NCBI GenBank assembly: GCA_002402945.1
Contig: DHGV01000001.1
Coordinates: forward strand, 1 to 64,000
DNA: 64,000 bases
From: Pelotomaculum sp. UBA4789
Lineage (GTDB): Bacteria; Bacillota; Desulfotomaculia; Desulfotomaculales; Pelotomaculaceae
Reading direction: 5' to 3'
Shown: positions 49,777 through 58,819 of the stretch, in pieces
Layout: each line of letters starts with the position of its first letter
How positions within the stretch are numbered: the stretch's first letter is position 1
The notes under the pieces: generated by a model
Database searches by the model: none
What the model saw: only the letters and a program-made list of their open reading frames with translations
What the model was told of the DNA's origin: nothing
Translations under genes and position numbers: made by a program

Positions 49777-52086
49777 TTAGTTGATCGGTTTTGCAGCTTG
49801 CGCGCCGAAGCTGACCCGCCTGACATCATAGACATCCTTTACCCGCTTGATTTTGTTCATAATATGCTCCAGCTGCTCCAGGCCTTTCATCTCCAGCACC
49901 ATTTCAATCACTGCGCCGCCATCTTTCCTGCCCCTGGCCGTAACCCAGTTGGCGCTGATTTTCATTTCCACAAGGACAGACAGCACATCGCTTAAAAAAC
50001 CGGCGCGGTCCAGGCCGTTGGCCTCCAGTTTGACCTGGAATGGCTCAGTGAACTCCTTATCCCAGGCCACCTCGACCATGCGCTCTCCTTCGAACTTCTG
50101 GTAGGCGATAATATTCCGGCAGTCAGTCCGGTGGATCGACACTCCCCTGCCGCGGGTCACATACCCGGCTATAGGGTCTCCCGGCACCGGGTTGCAGCAG
50201 TGCGACAGCCTGATCAGGAGATTGTCGATCCCCTTCACCCGGATGCCCTGGGTAGGCTTGCCCCACGCCGCGGACGGCCTGGCTTCGGTTTTCAGCGCCT
50301 GCGCTTCCTCGGCGAAGGTGCCCTTTTTCTCTGTTTTGGCCTCTTCCATCTTGATCTTACCCAGGACATTGCCGGCCGTTACCTGACCGTCGCCGATCGC
50401 CGCGTATAGTTCTTCCAGGCCTGAAATGTTCAGCTTTTTAGCTATCTCCAGCAGCCTGTCACCTTTTACCAACTCTGCCTCAATGCCCTGTTTTTTAATC
50501 TCACGGTCAAGGTTTTCCTTGCCCTTGATGATGTTTTCTTCGCGCTGCTCTTTTTTAAACCACTGCCTGATCTTTGTTTTGGCATGGGAGGTCTTAACTA
50601 TGTTCAGCCAGTCCCGCTTCGGCCTGCTGTTTTTGGAAGTCATGATTTCCAGGATGTCGCCGTTTTTTAGTTTGTATTCCAGCGTAACAATCCTACCGTT
50701 AATTTTAGCCCCGGTATAGCGGTGCCCGACGTCAGTGTGGATACGGTAGGCATAGTCTAAGGGTACCGAGCCTGCCGGCAGCTCCAACACGTCACCCTTA
50801 GGCGAAAACACAAAGACTGAATCGGCAAAGAGATCTATCTTGAGGCTTTCCATAAACTCCCGGGCGTCCTTGAGGTCGTGCTGCCACTCCAGCAGTTGGC
50901 GCAGCCAGGCCAGTTTCTTGTCAAACTCGCTGTCCCCTCTGCCGCCTTCCTTGTACCGCCAGTGGGCGGCAATACCGTACTCGGCAGTCCGGTGCATTTC
51001 TTTGGTCCGGATCTGGATCTCAAATGGTTCGCCCTGGGGACCGATCACGGACGTGTGAATGGACTGGTACATGTTGGACTTGGGCATGGCGACGAAATCC
51101 TTAAAACGTCCCGGTATCGGTGTCCAAAGGGTGTGCACAATACCCAGGGCAGCATAGCAGTCCCGCACTGAATCCACCAGGACACGCACTGCCGTGACAT
51201 CATAAATCTCGTTGACATCCTTTTGCTGTTCCTGCATTTTTTCCCAGATACCATAAAGGTGTTTCGGGCGGCCCTGGATGTCGGCCTCGATACCCATTGC
51301 CGTAAGTTTTTCCGCAAGGATAGCGATAACAGCACTGATATATTCCTCTCGCTTGCTGCGCGTTTTGGCAATCTTATCAACCAGCTCAAAATATTTGTCC
51401 GGATCCTTGAAACGGAAGGCGAGGTCTTCAAGTTCCCATTTTATCCGGTAAATCCCGAGGCGGTGCGCCAGCGGCGCGAACACCTCAAGCGTTTCGTTCG
51501 CAATTTCCAGCTGCTTGGGAGCATGTTGGTACTTGAGCGTCCTCAGGTTGTGCAGGCGGTCGGCGAGCTTGATCAGGATCACCCTGATGTCCTTGGCCAT
51601 AGCCAGGAACATCTTGCGCAGGTTTTCCACCTGCTGCTCCTCTTTGGAGATGTACTCCAGCTTGCCCAGTTTGGTCGTTCCATCAACCAGCAGGGCGACT
51701 TCGTCGCCAAACCGCTCTTTAATATTTTCCAGCGTTACACCCGTATCCTCAACCACATCATGCAGCAGCCCGGCCACAATGGACTCCTGGTCCAGTTCCA
51801 GCTCGGCCAGAATTTTTGCCACTTCCAGCGGATGGATAATGTAAGGCTCTCCGGAAAAACGTTTTTGTTCACGGTGCGCCAATTCGGCATATTCATAGGC
51901 GTCCTTAATCACGGCATCATCTGCCTTAGGATTGTACACCTTAATAAGCTGTAAAACTTCCTCCAAAGTGGTGGCCGGATATTCCCGCTCTGCCGGCAGT
52001 TTATCCCGGCTTCCCGGTTTAAGTGGCTCCAGCTTTGAAGGCAGCGCTGCAGGAGCAGCCTGGACTTGGTTTTCCATGTCAATCAT
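49777..52086 (-). CDS. rel: Bifunctional (p)ppGpp synthetase/hydrolase
   Basis: 769 aa RSH enzyme. Hydrolase HD domain with HDVVEDTG (about residue 109) intact, so hydrolysis should be possible. Synthetase domain with [32 protein letters not shown] core ([20 protein letters not shown]) and [25 protein letters not shown] domain ([31 protein letters not shown] in its [17 protein letters not shown] part), a Zn-finger-like [11 protein letters not shown] and a C-terminal ACT domain follow. It links amino acid starvation to ppGpp. It follows apt by five bases. Confidence 0.96.
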   Translation of the reverse strand: MIDMENQVQAAPAALPSKLEPLKPGSRDKLPAEREYPATTLEEVLQLIKVYNPKADDAVIKDAYEYAELAHREQKRFSGEPYIIHPLEVAKILAELELDQESIVAGLLHDVVEDTGVTLENIKERFGDEVALLVDGTTKLGKLEYISKEEQQVENLRKMFLAMAKDIRVILIKLADRLHNLRTLKYQHAPKQLEIANETLEVFAPLAHRLGIYRIKWELEDLAFRFKDPDKYFELVDKIAKTRSKREEYISAVIAILAEKLTAMGIEADIQGRPKHLYGIWEKMQEQQKDVNEIYDVTAVRVLVDSVRDCYAALGIVHTLWTPIPGRFKDFVAMPKSNMYQSIHTSVIGPQGEPFEIQIRTKEMHRTAEYGIAAHWRYKEGGRGDSEFDKKLAWLRQLLEWQHDLKDAREFMESLKIDLFADSVFVFSPKGDVLELPAGSVPLDYAYRIHTDVGHRYTGAKINGRIVTLEYKLKNGDILEIMTSKNSRPKRDWLNIVKTSHAKTKIRQWFKKEQREENIIKGKENLDREIKKQGIEAELVKGDRLLEIAKKLNISGLEELYAAIGDGQVTAGNVLGKIKMEEAKTEKKGTFAEEAQALKTEARPSAAWGKPTQGIRVKGIDNLLIRLSHCCNPVPGDPIAGYVTRGRGVSIHRTDCRNIIAYQKFEGERMVEVAWDKEFTEPFQVKLEANGLDRAGFLSDVLSVLVEMKISANWVTARGRKDGGAVIEMVLEMKGLEQLEHIMNKIKRVKDVYDVRRVSFGAQAAKPIN

Positions 52087-52091
52087 TTTCC

Positions 52092-52607
52092 TTAATAATT
52101 ATATTGCACCAGTGATATTGTATCATAATCCTGTATTTTCACCCGGCCGCCCAGGCCGGTGAGCTCGATCAGGAACACCGTTCCAACCACTTCGGCGCCG
52201 AGCTCCTCAATCATCCTGACGGTCTTGGCCACTGTTCCCCCGGTGGCTATCAGTTCATCCACCACCAGAACTTTCATCTCCGGTTCAATTATATCACGAT
52301 CCATTTGAGCGGGCCTGTCGCCAAATTCCGGGTCATGATGCCAACTAAAAATATCTTCCGGCTGGCTGGGTATGCTGAGTGTCAGCAGCCCGGTCCCCAG
52401 GATGTATGCCAGGGGGGCGCCGATCATCAGCCCCCGGGCTTTAGGACACACGATAAGGTCCGCATGTTTGTGCATGCACTGGGCAGCCAGCTCCTGAATC
52501 GCCTGCCTGTATGCAGGCCCATTAAGCAGCAATGTGGAAACATCCTTATAGTTTATGCCTTCTCTCGGGAAATCCTGGATCTCTCTGATGATGCTCTTCA
52601 GGTCCAT
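52092..52607 (-). CDS. apt: Adenine phosphoribosyltransferase, divergent
   Basis: 171 aa from ATG 52607 (AAAGGAGG upstream). Overall it aligns with APRT: IREIQDFPREGINYKDVSTLL, ICPKARGLMIGAPLAY-like CPKARGLMIGAPLAY, and the PRPP motif VLVVDELIATGGTV. Two changes stand out. The usual VRKPGKLP flexible-loop segment after the third strand is replaced by LTLSIPSQPEDIFSW, and the PRPP motif has DE in place of DD. No frameshift restores the usual loop. Position between recJ and rel is the conserved apt locus. Adenine use is likely by synteny but not certain. Confidence 0.8.
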   Translation of the reverse strand: MDLKSIIREIQDFPREGINYKDVSTLLLNGPAYRQAIQELAAQCMHKHADLIVCPKARGLMIGAPLAYILGTGLLTLSIPSQPEDIFSWHHDPEFGDRPAQMDRDIIEPEMKVLVVDELIATGGTVAKTVRMIEELGAEVVGTVFLIELTGLGGRVKIQDYDTISLVQYNY

Positions 52608-52620
52608 GTTTTTACCTCCT

Positions 52621-55320
52621 TTAAAGTGAAGCGCCGGGCCTGAACAGGTTGTGTACAGGTGCACTTATAAAATTCCTCATCACCCGGATTGAATCCTCTT
52701 TAATCCTGGTGAGACGCTCATATGTCCGGGCCTGAAAAAGGTCCAGCTTCTCAGACGGCGCCGGAGAAAGATGAATGTTCATCAACACCCCTTCGCCTGT
52801 ACAAGACAGCAGCCCCAGCTCCACAAAAATTGCAAGGGCGGTCCGCAGCGTATAGACGCTGGTCTGGGGATAGCCGGCCGCCTTCATCGCGCTGGTCAGG
52901 ATGTTAACATTCGACAGCACGTTCTCTTTTCTCCCCCGGCGCAGCAGCTGGTACAATTCTGCCAGGTATTCCCGGCCCGGCGCGAGCTCTTCGAGCCCGT
53001 CCAGGTTATCCTGCAGGTCATCCTCCCCGAACAGCAGGTGCAGCGCACCGCCGGGCGTAACTCTTTCAGCCGCATGCAAAGCGGCCTCCGGGCTATAGGG
53101 CAGGTGGTACAGCAGTACCTGTCCGGCGCTGAGGCCGGCGGAAACTGCTGCGGCCGGTGTCGCGAACATGATGCTGATCCCCCCTGATTTGAAGAGCGAG
53201 GCTAACTTGCCCTTCATTTCCGATGAGGTGTGATAGTGGCAGTAAGCTACTTTTCCCCGCAGGGAAGAGTCGGACAGTTGAATGTAGTGGGCCAGTTCGA
53301 TGTTCTGGTAGCCGCATGACGTGATTACCAGCGTCGGCTCTCCGGTGGCTGCCATTTCAGCCAGCTGGAGCGGGCGGCTGCCTGAATTGCGGCAGTCCAC
53401 ATACCTGATGTCGTCAGCCTTTCTGTCGCTTTTCGGCGGCAGCGGCCTTTCACAGGCGGCCAGTCCCTTCAGAGTTGTAAACAGAAATTCCGGCACAAAA
53501 AGATCTTCGCTATCCTCTGCCAGGTCCCCGGAAGGTGAAAAACACGACTCCTCCAGGATGTCTGTGTCCGAATCAAGCTTATCCCGGGAAGTAAACAGCG
53601 CCGGGGCGCCGAGGTCCTTTACTTCGAGCTGTACGGAACGCCTGCCGTTATATTCATTCATATCGGGTACAAAAGCGAGATCAACGGCCTCTCCTTTGGT
53701 GAGGATATCCGCGTAAGCCCCGAGGTTGAAACCAATGCCGTCAAGCACATTATTATCACCGCGCAGGCGCAGTTTGAGATGGGCTGAGCTTTTTCCCACC
53801 CCGCGGCTTTCCAGCAGCAGAGCGCCCCGGCAGCTCAGCAGGGGGCTGGGATTGGCGCACCCGAAAGGCTGGAGCAGGTTGATTTCGCTGATCAGCCTTT
53901 CATTAACCTGGTCCATTTCAACAAGCCCATCAATTTCCAGTAAGGGCTGCAGCCTTTCACCGCCCATGATTTCCCGGGCATAGGCCTTTAAGGCTGTGAA
54001 AAAAATTTCGATATTGGCAGTTTTAACTGTAAAGCCCGCCGCTAAAGCATGCCCGCCGTAATCAAGCAGGTATTCCCGGCAGTGGACCAGGGCCTTATAG
54101 ATATTGAATCCCGGAATACTTCTGGCTGACCCCTTACCCTCATCGCCCTCGATGGCTACCAACAGTGCTGGCTTATAGAAACGACCGGTTAAACGGGAGG
54201 CAACGATACCGATTACCCCGGGGTGCCAGTGCTCAGCAGCCAAGGCCAATACTGCCGCTTCCTGTTTGGCAGGATCGCTGTCCAGCATGCCCAGAGCCTC
54301 TTCCAGCACGTCAGCTTCGATCCTCTGCCTCTCCTGGTTGGCCTTGTTCAGCAGCTTGGCCAGCTCCAGGGCCTTATCGTAATCTTCCGTCAGCAGGAGT
54401 TCCAGGGCCAGACCGGGGGCGCCGGTCCGGCCTGCGGCGTTTAGCCTCGGGACCAGCCCGAAACCAACCTCCCGCGGGCTGATGCTGTTGTCTTTAACAC
54501 CGCTGACCTCAATTAAAGCCTGTATTCCCGGGCACCTGGTTTCCTCCAGGGCGGGCAGGCCGTGTTTAACTAAAATCCTGTTTTCACCTATGATCGGGAC
54601 AATGTCGGCTATGGTCCCCAGGCAGACAAGATCAAGATAATCCCGCCAGGCCTCGCTGCCCTGACCAGCGGCATCCAGCAGCGCCTGCCCCAGTTTCAGG
54701 GCAACACCGACTCCCGCCAGTTCTTTGAACGGGTACCCGCTGTCAATGCACTTGGGATTGAGCAGGGCATAAGCCGTGGGCAGCTCCTCAGGCGGCTCGT
54801 GGTGGTCTGTGACGATCAGGTCCATATTGTTTTCACTTGCCCAGCGTATCTCTGCCAGATCGCTGATGCCGCAGTCCACGGTAATTACCAGGCTGATCCC
54901 CGCTGTATGTGCTTTTTTTAAAACTTCCGTGTGAAGGCCGTAGCCTTCAGCCAGGCGGTTTGGCACATAGCAGCCAACGTCCGCGCCAAGACGCCTGAAA
55001 ATCCGGGCCAGCAGGGCTGTCGCTGTAATACCGTCGGTGTCGTAATCACCGTAGATAAGGATCTTTTCTTTAGCTTCGACCGCTTTTAAGATCCTATCAA
55101 CTGCTCTGTCCATGTCTTTAAAGAGCAGCGGATCATGCAGCCTTGCCAGCTCGCTGCTGAGAAAGACACGTCCCTGCTCTATCGTATGGATGCCCCGGTT
55201 GATCAATAACTGGGCAGTAATCGGTGTAATCCCCAGCTTGCGGGCAAAGATGCTGCTGAGAGCAGGGGCCGGTGATTTTACCTGCCATAATTTTTGTGAA
55301 TTTTCAGGAAATGTTTTCAT
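52621..55320 (-). CDS. recJ: Single-strand DNA 5'-exonuclease
   Basis: 899 aa from ATG 55320 (an in-frame ATG-less extension reaches 55359). DHH core: LIYGDYDTDGITATALL, VTVDCGISDLAEI, VTDHHEPPEELP, then the DHHA1 domain with GGHALAAGFTV. A long C-terminal region (about 350 residues beyond the OB fold, including TSRDKLDSDTDILEES and the helicase-like TCGYQNIELAHYI area) is longer than E. coli RecJ (577) and is typical of Firmicute RecJ with its D domain. It acts in recombination and repair. No clear ribosome site. Overlapping use with apt downstream by position. Confidence 0.94.
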   Translation of the reverse strand: MKTFPENSQKLWQVKSPAPALSSIFARKLGITPITAQLLINRGIHTIEQGRVFLSSELARLHDPLLFKDMDRAVDRILKAVEAKEKILIYGDYDTDGITATALLARIFRRLGADVGCYVPNRLAEGYGLHTEVLKKAHTAGISLVITVDCGISDLAEIRWASENNMDLIVTDHHEPPEELPTAYALLNPKCIDSGYPFKELAGVGVALKLGQALLDAAGQGSEAWRDYLDLVCLGTIADIVPIIGENRILVKHGLPALEETRCPGIQALIEVSGVKDNSISPREVGFGLVPRLNAAGRTGAPGLALELLLTEDYDKALELAKLLNKANQERQRIEADVLEEALGMLDSDPAKQEAAVLALAAEHWHPGVIGIVASRLTGRFYKPALLVAIEGDEGKGSARSIPGFNIYKALVHCREYLLDYGGHALAAGFTVKTANIEIFFTALKAYAREIMGGERLQPLLEIDGLVEMDQVNERLISEINLLQPFGCANPSPLLSCRGALLLESRGVGKSSAHLKLRLRGDNNVLDGIGFNLGAYADILTKGEAVDLAFVPDMNEYNGRRSVQLEVKDLGAPALFTSRDKLDSDTDILEESCFSPSGDLAEDSEDLFVPEFLFTTLKGLAACERPLPPKSDRKADDIRYVDCRNSGSRPLQLAEMAATGEPTLVITSCGYQNIELAHYIQLSDSSLRGKVAYCHYHTSSEMKGKLASLFKSGGISIMFATPAAAVSAGLSAGQVLLYHLPYSPEAALHAAERVTPGGALHLLFGEDDLQDNLDGLEELAPGREYLAELYQLLRRGRKENVLSNVNILTSAMKAAGYPQTSVYTLRTALAIFVELGLLSCTGEGVLMNIHLSPAPSEKLDLFQARTYERLTRIKEDSIRVMRNFISAPVHNLFRPGASL

Positions 55321-55366
55321 AGATATTAAAATTATAATCGACACAGTCATGTTTGGCAACGCGGGG

Positions 55367-55403
55367 CAAAAATAAACCGGTGAACGCTCACCGGTTTATT
55401 TCA
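55367..55403 (-). terminator. Terminator after the LolA-like lipoprotein gene
   Basis: On the minus strand AAATAAACCGGTGA pairs with TCACCGGTTTATTT around GCGT and is followed by TT. It lies between the lipoprotein stop codon and recJ. Confidence 0.75.
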
Positions 55404-55410
55404 AATTATG

Positions 55411-56133
55411 CTACTGCTGCCCGCCCGTAATGTTCGGCAGCTGCTGCTGCATCTGCTTAAGCAGCTCACTCATGTCGGTGATTTTGATCCCTGACGGGAG
55501 CTTGAAAACATCGTCCGATAGCGAGCCGACTTTCATGTTCTTGTACTCCATTAAGAATTTCTGACCGGTCGGATTCGTGGACTCGATACGCATCGGGATG
55601 CCGTGGTCTTCGCGGATCCACATTTTCGTCACTGCTTTGCCGTCCTTAGCGGTGACTTCCACGACCCTGCACTTCACCCCGTCATAGTCTACTGTCTCCA
55701 GTTCCTTGACGGTGGTTTGATCAATGCCGCTGGTGTAGTCCAGAGGCGTCTTCGATCCCGCATCTTGTTCTTCCGCCTGTCCGGCAGAAATTTTCGTAGC
55801 CTCGTTTCGATCCGGATAATAGATTATGGCAGAGTTTGTGTCACCGTCAATATATGAAATTATTTTCTGCCCGTCCATAACACTCTCAGTTTTCATCTTC
55901 TTGCCCATCATCCATACCTTGCCGTTTAGGACCATGTCGCTGGCAGTTATGGTGTAGTCGTAGGAAAGACCATCAATTTTTTGACTTTTGGCAAAGATGT
56001 CCGAAATTGATTCTGTTTTGACCGTTTGCGCAGGCTGGGTGCTGGTGCTTTTACTGCCGCCGCAGCCGGCCAGGATCAAGCCGGACAAGATAATTACTGA
56101 CAAAACCGCATAGACTAACCACTTTTTCGTAAT
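55411..56133 (-). CDS. LolA-like lipoprotein, apparent AUU start
   Basis: Mature part resembles Gram-positive LolA/LppX-like outer-membrane-lipoprotein-sorting homologues: YDYTITASDMVLNGKVWMMGKKMK, ISYIDGDTNSAIIYYPD, KMWIREDHGIPMRIES and DDVFKLPSGIKITDMSEL. The lipobox is LAGC. From the nearest standard start (TTG 56103) the signal peptide would lack positive charge. The frame stays open upstream as TKKWLVYAVLSVIILSG and begins at ATT (56131-56133) three bases after GGGGGAG. A non-AUG start or a mutated ATG is therefore likely. Function at the outer membrane face is unknown. Confidence 0.75.
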   Translation of the reverse strand: MTKKWLVYAVLSVIILSGLILAGCGGSKSTSTQPAQTVKTESISDIFAKSQKIDGLSYDYTITASDMVLNGKVWMMGKKMKTESVMDGQKIISYIDGDTNSAIIYYPDRNEATKISAGQAEEQDAGSKTPLDYTSGIDQTTVKELETVDYDGVKCRVVEVTAKDGKAVTKMWIREDHGIPMRIESTNPTGQKFLMEYKNMKVGSLSDDVFKLPSGIKITDMSELLKQMQQQLPNITGGQQ

Positions 56134-56287
56134 ATACTCCCCCTTTTTAAATTAAATTATTTTCAACTTGAGTAGCACTTTTTTGGATTTTTTTAAATAT
56201 TTAAACAAATTTATCACAGTTTAATCATTTCAGCCCAGTTCGTCTTGTGATAATATAATATCAACAGTCACCCGGCCCGCTTTGGTC

Positions 56288-56488
56288 TCAGATGCTTTTA
56301 AACAGTGCCGGGAAAGGAGACGGGTTGGGAAAATAATGATTCACCAGCAGCCAGCCGGCGTAAATTAAAATTAAGCCAATAAACCACAATAAATTCACTT
56401 TCCCGTTTGGCCAGCTGGTGATATCAAACAGGTAAAAGTACAGCAGTGTGTAGGGGCATAATAAAAGAAAAAGCCAGGTCAAATCCAA
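56288..56488 (-). CDS. Small two-helix membrane protein
   Basis: 66 aa, TTG start at 56488 with AAGAGGTG eight bases upstream. Two hydrophobic helices, LTWLFLLLCPYTLLYFYLF and NLLWFIGLILIYAGWLL, are joined by a short polar loop, then NHYFPNPSPFPALFKSI. I do not recognise the family. It is divergent from the bifunctional nuclease gene and separated from the lipoprotein gene by 155 AT-rich bases. Confidence 0.6.
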   Translation of the reverse strand: MDLTWLFLLLCPYTLLYFYLFDITSWPNGKVNLLWFIGLILIYAGWLLVNHYFPNPSPFPALFKSI

Positions 56489-56561
56489 AATTTACACCTC
56501 TTGCTAAATCCTTTGAGTTCATTTCTTATTGCCGATAATTATTTTAGAAGGTGAAGCTGAA

Positions 56562-57041
56562 ATGATCCCAGTCAAGGTAAAAGAAATTGCGTATGATATC
56601 CTGATGAATCCTGTAATCCTGCTCATAGATGAAAAAGAGATGAAAGCACTGCCCATCTGGGTCGGCCCTTTTGAAGCCCACGCCATCGGTATTGCGCTGC
56701 AGGGCCTCGACCTTGAGCGGCCGCTTACCCATGACCTTTTAAAAAATATCTGCAACCTGCTGGAAGCCAAACTAAGTATGGTCCTGATCAGCGATGTCAG
56801 GGACGGTACCTATTTTGCGGAACTGCACCTGTGGCACCAGGACAAGGAACTGGTTGTTGACTCCCGGCCCAGCGACGCCATCGCTCTGGCGCTGCGCGCC
56901 GCAGCGCCCATCTACCTGAGCGATAAAGTAGCAGAGGGCTCACTGGCCATTAAGGATTTGCTCAATGAAGAACAGCACCAGGAGCTAAAGGAACTCCTGG
57001 AATCCAGCCGCCCCAGCGACGTTAAAAAGTCGCTCCACTGA
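56562..57041 (+). CDS. Bifunctional nuclease (BFN/DUF151) family protein
   Basis: 159 aa from ATG 56562 (GAAGGTG upstream); the earlier ATG at 56529 lacks a site. The DUF151 pattern is clear: ALPIWVGPFEAHAIGIAL, RPLTHDLLKNICNLL, GTYFAELHLW and DSRPSDAIALALRAAAPIYL. Plant and bacterial relatives have been reported to cut DNA and RNA; many bacterial members are uncharacterised. Monocistronic on the plus strand and convergent with the UspA gene. Confidence 0.9.
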   Translation: MIPVKVKEIAYDILMNPVILLIDEKEMKALPIWVGPFEAHAIGIALQGLDLERPLTHDLLKNICNLLEAKLSMVLISDVRDGTYFAELHLWHQDKELVVDSRPSDAIALALRAAAPIYLSDKVAEGSLAIKDLLNEEQHQELKELLESSRPSDVKKSLH

Positions 57042-57049
57042 TAGCGTTG

Positions 57050-57490
57050 CTATTTCACTACCGTGACGGGACAGTCTGCCAGATGTATAACCTTGGAACT
57101 GACACTGCCCAGGACTATCCCCTTAAGGCTGCCCATTCCCCTGCTGCCAATCACTATTAGGCTGAAGTTCCCCTCATGGGCATAATCCACAACCTCCTGG
57201 GCCGGATTTCCCATCTTGGTTACCCCTTCAGCTTTAATGCCGCGCTTTTCGAATACTTCCATTGTTTTTTCCAGGGCTTCCTGTGCCTTTTCCTTAAAAA
57301 AAACATCCACTTCCTCGAGCACTACCGGTGAGCGCAGAGGTGAATAGTATTTCATATGCTCCAATATATCATTTACCACCATAACGGTTATCTTGATAAT
57401 AGGGGCGGCTGCGGCAAGTTCCGCTGCAAATTCAGCGGCCCTGACAGCGTTGTCTGATCCATCAGATGCTAAGAGGAGTTTATATTCCAC
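57050..57490 (-). CDS. Universal stress protein UspA family
   Basis: 146 aa. Single Usp domain with N-terminal KLLLASDGSDNAVRAAEFA and the ATP-binding loop GSRGMGSLKGIVLGSVS, so probably of the ATP-binding class. It ends VIHLADCPVTVVK as usual. Role in stress survival is inferred. AGGGTTTCAAC precedes the ATG. Monocistronic, convergent with the BFN gene. Upstream 57491-57896 holds only repeats. Confidence 0.9.
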   Translation of the reverse strand: MEYKLLLASDGSDNAVRAAEFAAELAAAAPIIKITVMVVNDILEHMKYYSPLRSPVVLEEVDVFFKEKAQEALEKTMEVFEKRGIKAEGVTKMGNPAQEVVDYAHEGNFSLIVIGSRGMGSLKGIVLGSVSSKVIHLADCPVTVVK

Positions 57491-57666
57491 GTTGAAACCC
57501 TCCCGTTCATTAGTATTATTTTAAAAATTATCTAACATAAACCATAACCTGTCAACTGATACCGTAATTATCGCTGGCTGACAGTACACTGCTTAAATTA
57601 ATTAAAGAAATAAGGCGGTTGTTTTTCTATGTATCTTTGAAGATCTGTGTTTAAAGCTCTCGTAAA

Positions 57667-57697
57667 GATACTGCTGTCGTTCTGTGTGACCGGACAT
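57667..57697 (+). repeat. GATACTGTTGTCGTT repeat family, copy 2
   Basis: GATACTGCTGTCGTTCTGTG then TGACCGGACAT. Same family as 33413 and 57800. Confidence 0.5.
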
Positions 57698-57725
57698 TTA
57701 AATGAATGGGGCGCACCGCTTGTAG

Positions 57726-57764
57726 GTGCGGCTTCAGCCGCACATTGGCGGGCTTTAGCCCGCC
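57726..57764. repeat. 39-bp double-hairpin REP-like unit, copy 2
   Basis: GTGCGGCTTCAGCCGCAC and GGCGGGCTTTAGCCCGCC joined by ATT, the reverse complement of the unit at 48529-48567 apart from two bases. Confidence 0.75.
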
Positions 57765-57799
57765 CCACAGCTTCAGGGAATGAACTGGATGTTAATAAT

Positions 57800-57867
57800 G
57801 ATACTGTTGTCGTTAAGTGTTATCAGACATAGGAATGGGGACACATCCGAAACCAGGATATGTCCCC
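57800..57867 (+). repeat. GATACTGTTGTCGTT repeat, copy 3, with GGGGACA hairpin
   Basis: GATACTGTTGTCGTTAAGTG then TTATCAGACATAGGAAT leads into the hairpin GGGGACACATCC...GGATATGTCCCC (57837-57867). The pairing of this repeat with a GGGGACA element also holds at 33352-33460, in the other order. Confidence 0.55.
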
Positions 57868-57896
57868 AATAAATGTCGCCAATTTTAACAATTATT

Positions 57897-58805
57897 TTAT
57901 GCTTTGGCTGGTTTGGCTGACTTGGGCCTGTTTTTGCCATCCAAACGTTTGATGTCGAACCACAGCGGGGTGGCGACACAGATAGAGGAATAAGCCCCGG
58001 TTGTGATCCCGATCAGCAGAGCCAGGACCATGTTGCGCATGGTCGCGCCGCCAAACAGTAGAAGCGCGAACAGAACGACCAATACCATCATTGTTGTGTT
58101 GATCGAGCGGGACATGGTCTGCCACAGGCTCCTGTTGATGATGTTCTCCAAAATATCGCCCTTCTTCTTTAAGATGCTGTTTTCACGGATCCGGTCAAAA
58201 ATGATGATCGTGTCCATCAGGGAAAAACCGACAATGGTCAGGACAGCGGCAACGAAAGAGCTGTCTATTTCGAGCTGGAAGACAGAAAACACACCCACCA
58301 CCAGAAAGACATCGTGCAGCACAGCCAGAATGGCCGCGATACCCTGCTTGAATTCAAAGCGATAGGCGACATAAATGACGATCAGCACGGAAGCCAGGGC
58401 CAGGGCCTGAAAAGCCTTGAAGATCAGTTCTTTGCCCATCACCGGCCCGACCCTTTCGGCACGCTGCACGGTCACTTCACTCAGCTTGCTGTTGAATTCA
58501 CTGAGCACGCCTGTGCTCTCTTCTTCAGTCAGTTCCCTTGTCCTGATCAGGAAACTGTCTTCACCGCTCTGCTGAATTGTCGCCCCTTCCAGGCCAAACT
58601 CATCCAGCACTCCTCTAACCTGCTCAGTTGTGGCCGGAGAGCTGAATTTAAGATCCAGCAGGCTGCCGCCGGTAAAGTCGATTCCCAGGTTTAGGCCCTG
58701 CAAGAAAAGGGAAATTATTCCTGGAATGATGATCAGTATTGATATGGTATACCATATTTTACGCAGCTTGATAAAGTGAAACGGCATGCTTTCTCTAAAG
58801 TTCAT
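57897..58805 (-). CDS. secF: Protein translocase subunit SecF
   Basis: 302 aa from ATG 58805 (AGGGGGTAG upstream). Six-helix RND-type subunit: GLNLGIDFTGGSLLDL in the first loop, the D4/D5 helices with VGFSLMDTIIIFDRIREN, and SINTTMMVLVVLFALLLFGG. The first periplasmic domain is about 90 residues. With SecD and YajC it uses the proton gradient to finish Sec export. It follows secD by 14 bases. The first methionine of the longer frame is out of place against the family. Confidence 0.95.
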   Translation of the reverse strand: MNFRESMPFHFIKLRKIWYTISILIIIPGIISLFLQGLNLGIDFTGGSLLDLKFSSPATTEQVRGVLDEFGLEGATIQQSGEDSFLIRTRELTEEESTGVLSEFNSKLSEVTVQRAERVGPVMGKELIFKAFQALALASVLIVIYVAYRFEFKQGIAAILAVLHDVFLVVGVFSVFQLEIDSSFVAAVLTIVGFSLMDTIIIFDRIRENSILKKKGDILENIINRSLWQTMSRSINTTMMVLVVLFALLLFGGATMRNMVLALLIGITTGAYSSICVATPLWFDIKRLDGKNRPKSAKPAKA

Positions 58806-58819
58806 TATTTTTCTACCCC

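Noticed and set aside
52300..52400. Frameshift in apt to explain the missing RKPGKLP loop
   Set aside because: Other frames reach stops or give no family sequence, while the present frame aligns on both sides.
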